This document shows positions 45,361-54,738 of a stretch of DNA of 64,000 nucleotides, one piece after another. The stretch spans positions 744,001-808,000 of the forward strand of contig JACGCM010000933.1 in the NCBI GenBank assembly GCA_014058105.1. Reading direction: 5' to 3'. Position 1 is the first letter of the stretch. Every line of letters starts with the position of its first letter. The position numbers and the translations under genes were made by a program. This stretch comes from Kingdonia uniflora (lineage: Eukaryota > Streptophyta > Magnoliopsida > Ranunculales > Circaeasteraceae). The notes under the pieces are model-generated. The model did not search any database. It saw nothing but the letters and a program-made list of their open reading frames with translations, and was not told the DNA's origin.

Positions 45361-46400
45361 CTTTTTTTCCTCTTACACGATCAAGGCGTCTACAAAGCAA
45401 AAAAAGAAAAACAATCCCGAGATCGACTGGACCCCTGAGTGCGGACAAGCCTTCCTTGAACTCAAAACCTATCTTGGCCGTATACCAATCATCAGCACAC
45501 CTATCGAAGGCGAAGCACTCTCTTTATACCTTGCTGCCGCAAAAACCTCTCTCAATTCAATGCTCATTCGACTTGACTCCAACATAAAAAAAAAACTGTA
45601 CATTTCATCAGTAAAACCCTAACTCCTGTAAAAACTCGATATTTAAAACTTGAGTGCTTACTCCTCACACTTGTCTATTCAGCCTGTAAGCTCAAACCAT
45701 ATTTTTACGCTCATCCCATTCGTGTTATTGCTAGTTATCCCCTTCGAGAGGTACTTAGTAAAAAAGAAAAATTCAGACGAGTGCAACAGTGGTCTGTATA
45801 CCTTGGCGAACACGACATTACGTTCGATAAACAAATATCCTAGAAAGGCCAAGCAGTAGTTGACTTTCTAGCTGACTTCCCGGTCGAAGATGACGATTGA
45901 GAAGAACACGAAGAGGATTTATCAGAAGATCAACCCGAGATAGTAGATTCCTGGGACCCTCTCACTGGCTGGCGTTTATTCACAGATGGATCAGCAGGAC
46001 TGAATGGCTCAGGCATTGGTATTGTCTTGGTAACGCCCACTAATGACCGCATAGAGAAAGCTGTCAAACTGGCCTTCAAATGTTCTAATAACGAAGCAGA
46101 GTATGAAGCCTTGATCCATGGCCTCGACCTCGCACTCGACCTTGGCATTCTCAAGCTTACAGTCTTTACAGATTCCCAACTCGTTCAGAGACATTACACA
46201 GGAGAAAACCAAGTTAACGGCCGCATGGTTGACTACACTCTCCTTGTGCGACAGCGTATGAACCGGTTCCCCGAAAAATCCACAATCGCACATTACCCTC
46301 AAGGAGAAAATGCAGATGTCCTCACCTACATAGCAGCTATGCTCGGCAAATCAGAATCTCGAACACTCTGTATCGAAGTACTCGAACGCCCAAGTATCGA
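45361..46400 (+). pseudogene. RNase H domains of D
   Basis: RT-linked RNase H pieces lie in 45353-45622 (WTPECGQAFLELKTYLGRIP). The second RNase H-like domain starts at about 45960 (GWRLFTDGSAGLNGSGIGI). The ORF 46027-46695 continues with CSNNEAEYEALIHGLDLALD, VFTDSQLVQRHYTGE and ENADVLTYIAAMLGKSE. The stop before 45900 sits in the linker. Confidence 0.85.
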
Positions 46401-47728
46401 CCAGATGGAAGTCAATACCATTAATACAGGGGGCGAGAGTCACGAACCAGACGATTGGCAAACACCATTCCTTCATTGCCACCACAACGCCACCTTCCCA
46501 GATGATCCTAAAGCCAAACGGTCCTTGCTAGAAAAGTGTCGCAGATATACTATCCATAAAAACCAACTACATCAAAAATTCCCAAATGGCGCCCTCCTTC
46601 GATGCATATCCCATGCAGAAGCCTCACAAGCCCTATCCGAACTTCACGAAGGAACCCGCGGTGCTCATACTGCTGGTCATTCTATGGCCCTTTGAGCTGT
46701 TACCCAAGGATTATTTTGGGCCGGTATGAAGAAATAAGCTTCCGATTACGCAAAACACTGCGATAAATGTCAGCGTCACGCTCATGACATCAATAGCCCC
46801 TCTTAAGACCTCCACTTCAGTCAAGTTTCCTAACCATTCAAAAGATGGGCCATCGATCTCATTGGACCATTCCCAAGAGCATTGGGTAGTAGAGAAAACA
46901 TCCTCGTCGCAGCCGATTACTTTACAAAATAGGTCGAAGCGGTACCTCTATGCCGAACAAGAGAAGAAGTTATCAAATTTTTATGGGAAAACATCATTAC
47001 CCGCTTCGACTGTCCCCATATGATTCGATGTGACAATGGTCCCCAATTCGTTGACAGTAAAGTCAAAAACTTCCTCAAAACATAACATCATCCTCTCACC
47101 CTCCACACCTTACTATCCCTAGGGCAGCGGTCAAGTCGAAGCAATTAACAAAACCATCGTCGATGGTCTTAAGAAGAGAGTCGATGCAAAGAAAGAATGA
47201 TGGGTTCAAGAGTTATAACACGTCTTTTGGGCCTATCGTGCAACTCCAAGGAAATCTACCGGATGCACCCCCTTCCTCCAAACATATGAAACCGAAGCTG
47301 TATTACCAACCCAATTCGAAGTACCCACTCGGGACCCTAACCTCCCAGGCGAAGATAATGAGTTCGAACTTGCATGCAACATGTTATGTTTCGATGAAAC
47401 CAGAGATCGAGTTATCGCCAACCTTGGCCGGTACCACACATCACTTCAGAAATCTTACAATAAAAGTGTTTGGCCACGGAGTTTCAACATTGGAGATCTG
47501 GTACTTCGACATGTCAATCAATCTTCGAGACCTCGAAATGCTGGCAAGTTAGCTAAATCATGGGAAAGACCACATGTTGTCTACGATAAAATAGACAAGG
47601 GTTCTTATTACTTAATGACGGAAGACAAAGAGCCTCTACCAAACCCCTGGAATGCAATGCAGCTGGTCTCCTATAACAGGCCATATCTCCAACCATGTAC
47701 AACTGATGTAATCCAAAACATTCAATAA
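46401..47728 (+). pseudogene. Integrase of D
   Basis: The zinc region is ELHEGTRGAHTAGHSM with a TGA after it, then CDKCQRHAHD. The core shows FKRWAIDLIGPFPRALGSRE and HMIRCDNGPQFVDS. The glutamate region is out of frame at about 47090-47160. The C-terminal ORF 47381-47728 has DETRDRVIANLGRYHTSL and NAGKLAKSWERPHVVYDK. It ends at 47728. Confidence 0.85.
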
Positions 47729-47794
47729 ACAAGTTTTTCAACCTTTACTTTGTCTCCTGCTTCATTTTAAATTTCTAGATTTAACTGGTGTCAT

Positions 47795-48462
47795 GTCAAC
47801 CTTTGACCCGACTGATACTTGGGGGCGATCTTGAATTTCTCAAGCTCCCACTTCGAGCAAACTCGAGGGGCATGAATGGTCGATGGGCCAGACCCTCAGG
47901 GATGCATTGGGGGCGACCAGATATTGCTTCGCTGTGGCCTAGGCCTTCGATGTCCAGTCTTTTTCCTGATTGACCCTCGGTATCACGTCCACCCTCGCCT
48001 CGACTAATACATGGAGGCGATCTTGAATTGCTCAAGTCTTCAATTTTGAGCAAACTCAAGGGGCAAGGATGGTCGAAAGACCGAACCCTCGGAGATCCAT
48101 TGGGGGCGATCTGATATACTTCGTTAAGGCTCTGAAACTGTCGAGGTCCAGCCTTTTCTTGGCTTACTCCGGGTATCATGTCCACTCTCGCCCCGACTGG
48201 TACTTGGGGGCGACCTTGAATTGCTCAAGTTTCCAACATTCGAGCAGACTCGAGAGGCAAGGATGATCGAAAGACCGGACCCTCGGGAATGCATTGGAGG
48301 CGATCAGATATTGCTTCGCAGTGGTTTAGGCCTTCGAAGTCCAATTAATTTTCGGGTTTCCTCTAGGTATCACGTCCCCTCGGCCCGGCTGATCCTTGGA
48401 GGCGACCTAGAAATTTTTCAAAATTTCAACATCGTTGTGACTTCGGCCTTCGATGTCTAGAA
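47795..48462. repeat. Tandem array of about 193-bp units in D
   Basis: About three and a half copies (starts near 47795, 47987, 48180 and 48374). Each unit contains TACTTGGGGGCGATCTTGAA, CGAGCAAACTCGAGGGGC, GAGTCCAT-type variants and GGTATCACGTCC. It begins 67 bases after the pol stop. Confidence 0.9.
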
Positions 48463-49091
48463 AGACATTCAGAGTTCGATCTATACAATCATCGACACTC
48501 CCCAGGTTTTGATCACACTACAGTCATTCATACATATCAAATTTCAACTCAAACAAATCCAATTTCTACACTTCCAAATAGCAACCATATACAAAAATAC
48601 TAGCTACGATTCTATCAAATGTAGAGTACATTCAGCATATTATTCATCAGAAGAATAGTGGCAGTACAATTCAAAGACCAATCATCAAGAGTCCAAAACA
48701 AGCAAACTCAACAGAATGTGCATTCAAATTCCAATAATTCAAGGTCAGAGCACGATTATACAATCCATCAGCAAATCAGATATCAAATAAAAAGTTCATA
48801 ATTAGTATGATCAGAAAATACGCATTAATATGTTCAGCATCAATTTTAGGAGTTCAAACAGATAACAAAAGCACAAACAACCTACCAAGTTCAGAGACCA
48901 ACAGAAAACAGCAACATCGTTCAAAATATTACAACTCAACATTTTAATCAACAGAAGAAGAAATGTCATCCCAACCTCATATACCTCATACCGGCGCAGT
49001 TACGCCTTCCTGCTCCACAACTCCACTAGCAACTTCATTCGAACCTCCAACGACCAAACCACCAACAGTGCTACCAATGGGCGCTACAACA
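48463..49091. other. Spacer between tandem array and antisense gene in D
   Basis: Low-complexity AT/CA-rich sequence with no coding similarity that I recognise. It probably contains the 3' untranslated part of the antisense gene that ends at 49092. Confidence 0.5.
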
Positions 49092-51535
49092 AGCTAAGTA
49101 TCAACACCACTCCCAATACTTCCAACTGCTTCTTCAACAATGTTCGCCTCTCTTCCCTTCATTTGCAAATCATCCCCTTCAATAAGTTCTGGAGACACAG
49201 GATAAGGTTCCAATGTCTCGGGGTTATACCCCTTATCATCTATAAAGCTTTTCAACTTAACGTTCGTTTTGCATTCGCCATCAAACTGCCGCTGGAAAGT
49301 CACCTTCTGCTCAGCATTCTCCCTCTCACATGCCACAAGCTTCGCAGACCACTCTCACTCCATCCTCGACCGCTGTAGCTCGAGCCTCTCGTCATAAGAG
49401 TCGGTAAGCACCCCCAGATCCTGCTTCAACTTCCTAACTTTAGACACCAGTGATGCCTCATTCCCACGAGAAAGATTCAGATTGTCCTTTGCTTGCTTCA
49501 ATTTTGCCTTCACTGCCTTTATTGCCTTGCTGCAAGTCTGCACCCAAGCATCCGTCTGCTAAAATTTTCAAGAAATCAATGCAACTCAAAACTCAAAGAA
49601 TTTTTTAGAAATTGCAAAATACCACAACAGCAAGCCGCATATAGTTACCTGAAACATGTGTTTCTTTATTTCCTTCGAAGCCTCGTCTGGGTCATCTTCC
49701 CAGAGATCGACCATCGAAGCCTGCTTTACCACAGCCTGCTCCTGTCGTTCAACCTTCGACATCTCTTCATCTTCCTCCAGCGTATCTTCCGCCCCTAGCA
49801 CCTTACGCCTTATGCGTTGGACAGCCTTCGATTGTTGCACCTTCGAAGCTTCGGGGACAACTGGGCCTTTCCCCTTCTCAGTTTGAGCTGCTACTGGCCT
49901 CGGCCTCAACTTCGGCGTATCTCCTGCCACTTCGGGCACTAGAATTGTTGGCTTCGAACCCCTCCACGATCTCGGTACAAATTGGTAGTTTCTTGGCAAC
50001 TCTTCCCCTCCCATCTCTTTTTGCCCCTTTGAAACACCTTTACCTTTCTTTCTCTTTGGTAGCTTCGACGTAGCAGGTACGTCTCGAAGCAGGGAATTCA
50101 CCTTTTTCCTCCTTTGCCTTTTGATTTTGGGACTATCAAACACAGAATTTACCCAGTCTTCACTAGCTTCGAGCAGCGTATCAATATAATTTACCAGATT
50201 ATCCCAAGACGAACTCTCCAGACCTGCAGATTAAAACAAGAACACAGTTATTACTTATCTCAGATACACATCAACAACAACCCTTCGACAGTAAACATAC
50301 TTTCATCATATACCCTATAATGTAATTTATATGGGCCATCTTTATCTACATTCTTAATGTTACCCCTTACTATCAGTAAATCTGTATTCCACCCTCGGCC
50401 TGTCGAGCATAGGTCAAAGAACCAAGGTTTCTCTGGGTGACATTGGATGTGATAGGTCCCCGGGATCTGACTAGCCTTCCTCGAGTAAAAGGTGATAATG
50501 TTAAAACACTTAATCAAACTTCGACCCTCACTAGCCAATTTGACATTCATCCCTTCTACAACCCTCATCATCTTATAGAAATTACCCTTCATTTACACTG
50601 GAGCCACTCCCCAGAAATTCAACACTTCTTTCACCAATCTTTGGAGAGGCAGCTCCAGTCCCAATCAAATTTGGCCTCTATAAGCCAAAATCCCTTCCCC
50701 AAGGTTCGACTTGAAGGTCAAGCTCGCCCCTGTAACACTCAGATACACCCCTACCTTCGAGAGTTCTAGTTTGGCGGAGAACCGATCTAATCTAATCCTC
50801 TCTTTAGCTAAAACAGTACCTTCGACCCTATCCGACTTAGTCGAATCCCCACTATCTTCACGTTGTACCTTATCTCCCCCACCACCACAAGAAATCCCTA
50901 CATTACCCCCCCCCCCTCCCCCCATACTGATTCCTCTTCATCACTATCTTTGGTAACTATCGCCCTTCGATGCCTCGAAAGCGGAACCTCCTCAGCCAGC
51001 AAAACCATTGACAATGGAGCCTTGGTTATAATATCTAACACTTCTACATCACTACCCTCATCCATCGCGGCTCGACCAGAAACACTAGCTTCAAATTCTT
51101 TGAACTCCTCATCAATCAGTCTCCGTCTTGAAGCCTGAAGGTTACGCATTTTAGCCTACAGAAGAAGAGGCACGTAATTAGAGTAGAAAATTCAAAAATC
51201 CCGTGCCTATTACTCTTATCCTATCCATCCCCTCCCCCCCCCAGATATTCATCACAACCTCAATCTCAGACCCAGTACCCCCTCCAAAACCCCATAAACC
51301 CCAAAATGGGTCAAAACCCAAATCCCTCAAGTTTCTTTACCCTCGAGAATAACCTCTAAAACCCCAAACACAGATTGCCTTACCTACATTCTCAAAAGAG
51401 AAAAACAAAGTATAGGCAACAGAGATCAAGTAACTTACCAGTGGTTAGCAGCCCTACCCTTGAATCAGCAAAACTAAACCAGCAAGTTACAATGGCATAC
51501 GTTCCCTCCTCTACACTATTTGATTCTCACAGTAA
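49092..51535 (-). pseudogene. Main antisense gene of D (putative gypsy-type transposon protein)
   Basis: Four-exon model on the minus strand: noncoding exon 1 about 51535-51439 (donor CACTG|GTAAGT); intron 51438-51156; exon 2 51155-50301 with ATG at 51149; exon 3 50223-49649; exon 4 49558-49092. Introns end in CTGCAG and TTTTAG. Exon 2 carries ELPLQRLVKEVLNFWGVAPV, KGNFYKMMRVVEGMN and FFDLCSTGRGWN, aligning with A. A G-run near 50909-50926 shifts the frame, and TGA and TAA codons lie near 50663 and 50593. Exon 3 is basic (KIKRQRRKKVNSLLRD). Exon 4 is coiled coil (AVKAKLKQAKDNLNLS). Function unknown. Confidence 0.75.
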
Positions 51536-51562
51536 TGCAATACATTAATTACTCTTCTCCCT

Positions 51563-51570
51563 CTTATATA
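51563..51570 (-). promoter_or_regulatory. TATA box of the D antisense gene
   Basis: TATATAAG on the minus strand, about 30 bases upstream of the inferred first exon. It is on the opposite strand to element D transcription. Confidence 0.5.
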
Positions 51571-52403
51571 TCTTTGAAAAAACACAAAACCGCCTCGATT
51601 TTCTAACCACTATCATTACCACGACCCCACTACCCAACTTTTCGGCTACAATGTGTTTTGAAAAATATACCCCTCGTACCTCTCGCGTGCGAATATCATA
51701 CTCACTTATAACTGCCTGCAAAAGCTGAAGTTCTCGAACCTTTTTATCCCTCACTCGAACCTAAACAACCAAGTCCAAACAGTCACATCATAACCTTTTC
51801 TGTCATACGAGAAAAATATCATCATTACCTTTTGCACACTGCCCCAGGTGCCCGTGCCAGTCTGACAAACCAGCCGTCTGGGTTGTCCGATCGGCCAGTC
51901 AAATCCTGCATAACCGACGAAACAATCCCCGAACTCGAGTACTCAACCATTTTACGTCTCGAACAATCCGCAGCAGATAGCCTCAAGTCAACTTACCTAA
52001 TATATCGACTTTTGACATCCAACACACCCTTTAGCACAAAAGTTTTGACCCTTCGACCGAATACAGTCACAAACTTCGGCCATTCAACGATCTCATGCCT
52101 ACATATAAAGTTTTTAGCTTCGACAGAGTTTACCTTTCATTTCGACAAAGCCATTTTTATCTTCGACCATCACAAACAATTCATTTCAATAACTGTATTA
52201 TCCCCTCAATACCTCCAATTACAAATCAAATTATATTACTAGTACGCACAGCACGACAAAGCAAGTTATCAACAAAAGCCATTTTCATTCAACAACTCAG
52301 ACAACATTACATGATTCATACAAAAAAGAGAACAAAAAAGGAGGAAGAAAATAGGAAAACAACAACAAGAAAGCATACAAGGGAGAACCCTATCTGTTGA
52401 CGG
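51571..52403. other. Upstream region of the D antisense gene
   Basis: No gene I can support. ORFs such as 51832-52242 plus show no family. Some text here (tandem CTTCGAC, TTTCGAC) is TTCGA-rich. Confidence 0.4.
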
Positions 52404-52707
52404 GTTACTTCTCCTTAATAATGGCCGCTGCATCCTCATCCTCCTAGTCTACTATATCCTTCGCGAAGCCTTTGAAAAGAGATAGCCGATGGCCGGGAAA
52501 TGGCCCCATCATCTACACTATTCCCCACCAGTACGCGAAGGGCATGTCATAGAGTGGTGCCCCAGGTTCCGCTTCAAAGAGGTCTGGCATTTCGGCATCA
52601 ATATCCTCCTCTATTCCGAACATCCGTTGAAGACCCAGCAAGGCCTCCTAGATTCTCCTAGCCCTCACCGCCGCTTGATCTCCTTGATCCGATACGTTTA
52701 CATCCAT
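52404..52707 (-). pseudogene. Small antisense ORF of D
   Basis: A frame from the ATG at 52707-52705 (MDVNVSDQGDQAAVRARRI) to 52404, about 100 codons with three TAG stops inside. A typical portion is FGIEEDIDAEMPDLFEAEPG. Its last part, HRLSLFKGFAKDIVD then EDEDAAAIIKEK, resembles the end of the B small [20 protein letters not shown] then DAAVRGL. A minus-strand TATAAAAG at 52781-52788 lies 75 bases upstream. Unknown function. Confidence 0.45.
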
Positions 52708-52780
52708 ATTGATCAACAAACAAAGCAGTATATAAAGAGAAAGTTACAGGACAGATGAAGAAATTCCTTCCAACCCATCC

Positions 52781-52788
52781 CCTTTTAT
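52781..52788 (-). promoter_or_regulatory. TATA box candidate for the small antisense ORF of D
   Basis: TATAAAAG on the minus strand, upstream of the ATG at 52707. Confidence 0.4.
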
Positions 52789-53201
52789 ACTTACAAACCA
52801 ACCACAAATTTCCCTCTTCCCTAACTGAATTAATGGCAACCTTCAATTCCCAGCCTCGAAAAGTCAGCAAACAAACTTTCCAACTTCCCAAGTGTAACTG
52901 ATTCATCGGTACATGCATTCAAACCCCATTCCCGAGGTTTCCTAGTCGAGCATACCTCCAGCGTCGAGAATTCGATCATCATTACCTTCGAGCATATCAT
53001 TATACATAGCGCCTATAAAAGTAATCGCCTACATTCGCCAACACTACCAGTCAGAAATAGTGATACAGGTATGCAGAAAATATTTTGTCCATTCCAAGCA
53101 TCCGTTCAAACAAACAAATTACATTTCGACTACCATCCCAATAAAAAAAAAACACCCACACAGAAAAAATAAAGACACACAAAGATACAAAGGTAACCTC
53201 A

Positions 53202-53748
53202 TCAACCATTGGTCCTACTACCAGAAGGTCCAGCTTCAGTGGCCGAATTCTGCTCCTCGATGATCTCCTCCACACAGACAAGACTGTCGGCCAGAGCCAT
53301 CAGAAAGAGATAGCGCCTCTTAGCGGTCATAAAATGGAACCTTAGCTGGTCCAACAGATAGGAATAAGAATCACCATTGAAGAACACCTCAGGTCCTACC
53401 CCCATAAGCTCGGGTATGTCCCAATTCTGATCATGCTGCCCAAAAAACTTCATATGCAGTTCCGCCATCTTCCGCCCCACACGACCGTCACGAGTGAACC
53501 CTATCCTCTTCTGGTAACGCGTGTATGGCGTGGTATCAAATGCTCATAATCAGAAGATAGAAGCAGAAGAATACTATAAATGGAAGAGGATACAGCACCC
53601 CTATGTAATAACCCATCTTTATAGCCTTCACTTCATCTATTACCCTATAACCACCTACATCTCTTAAAAACCCTCTTTTATTACCTACCTGGAAACAAAT
53701 AGTCAAACTACTCAAATTCCAAGACCAAACAGCTTTCTCAGCGAACAC
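53202..53748 (-). other. LTR-proximal antisense ORFs of D, unknown
   Basis: Two minus-strand ORFs next to the 3' LTR. The first (53536-53748) reads MFAEKAVWSWNLSSLTICFQ and then meets a good splice donor, CAG|GTAGGT. The second (53202-53480) is acidic, with MGRKMAELHMKFFGQHDQNW, LDQLRFHFMTAKRRYLFLMA and CVEEIIEEQNSATEA. They could be two exons of a short antisense gene, but the frame does not join cleanly in my reading. I recognise no family. Confidence 0.35.
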
Positions 53749-53777
53749 CTCTCCATTTGGCTTTGAGACCTTCGCTG

Positions 53778-53789
53778 AGAGGGGGAGAA
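53778..53789 (+). other. Polypurine tract of element D
   Basis: AGAGGGGGAGAA directly before the 3' LTR. It is the usual plus-strand primer. Confidence 0.75.
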
Positions 53790-54494
53790 TGTAGTAGCCT
53801 TTGACAGTCAGTCGAAGCCTACTTCACAGCCTACTCAAATGTATCGAAGCCTACTCAATCTATAAAATAAGCTCCCCAGAGATCCCCCGAAGATGAAGCT
53901 CCAACATCAGGCAAAGCTTCAAGAACGAATTAACGTGCTACAACAGAAATCATTCGACCTCACTAATACATGGTCGAAGCAAGATAAGACAAACAATCAC
54001 CTCATCAGGTCAGACGGTGCATTGATTGGCCCGTGCAGCTGCAGTGACAGGTCCAACCACCGCACCGCTTAGAGACATCATCAATAAATGTTGCAGTGAC
54101 AGTACCGACATGACCGGTGCCCATAACTCGCCGAGATTTCCTAACAGTAATCGTGTAAACCTGACCCACCCTTGGTGATTCAGCTCCCTATATCTTTATA
54201 AATTGAGGAGAAGGGAAACCAAGGAGGGGTTAGAAAAATCATCTCCATCCCTTTGTATTTTACCTTCGACCACCCGGATACTCTGTACTCGAACCTTGTT
54301 ATTTACTCTTCAGTAATACAATTTGTCTTAAAAAATCTTCATCAGAGGTCGTAGAGAGTCACACTCGGGCCTCTACGCAAGTATTTTTCTATAGTTAGAT
54401 CTTACTTTTAGTCATTTGCTTGCCTCCTTTGATTGAGGATCGATTCAATGCTGTAAGAACCAACTTCACATCCAAACTAAGTTAGGTCCCTACA
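53790..54494 (+). repeat. 3' LTR of element D
   Basis: TGTAGTAGCC to CCCTACA, 705 bp, preceded by the polypurine tract and followed by TTTAT. TATAAATT lies at about 54197-54204. Collinear with 41256-41971 except for the 11-bp insertion there. Confidence 0.9.
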
Positions 54495-54499
54495 TTTAT

Positions 54500-54738
54500 A
54501 ACTTGCCACTTCATGGCCATCATTTACTTATGATGCCAAACAAGCGTTACTTACTTATATGCTACAATCAATAAATCACATTAGACAATATCACTTTGCT
54601 GACTCTAATACTTAGCATACTTCGCAGAATATATTCACAAATTTTACTAAAACATTTACTCACATGCAAAATATTTTTTTTGTCCTACCGACCATTTTTA
54701 CAAACTTCCACACTTATAGTACTGCTTACAAAAATTTT
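54500..54738. other. 3' region of B after the D insertion
   Basis: Short AT-rich stretch, the continuation of B after D. No gene seen. It is downstream of the B antisense gene and may hold its 3' end. Confidence 0.5.

Larger units (their letters stand above)
41256..54494 (+). mobile_element. Element D: Tat-type gypsy retrotransposon, complete in outline
   Basis: Full-length element of 13.2 kb with two LTRs (41256-41971 and 53790-54494), perfect TTTAT duplications (41251-41255 and 54495-54499), a primer site, gag, protease, RT, RNase H, integrase, a 193-bp tandem array, a four-exon antisense gene, small antisense ORFs and a polypurine tract. The coding part is fairly well preserved but has many point stops, so it is not active. 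Confidence 0.9.

Noticed and set aside
47233..47439. Minus-strand ORF at the D integrase end
   Set aside because: Opposite-strand shadow of a conserved integrase segment.
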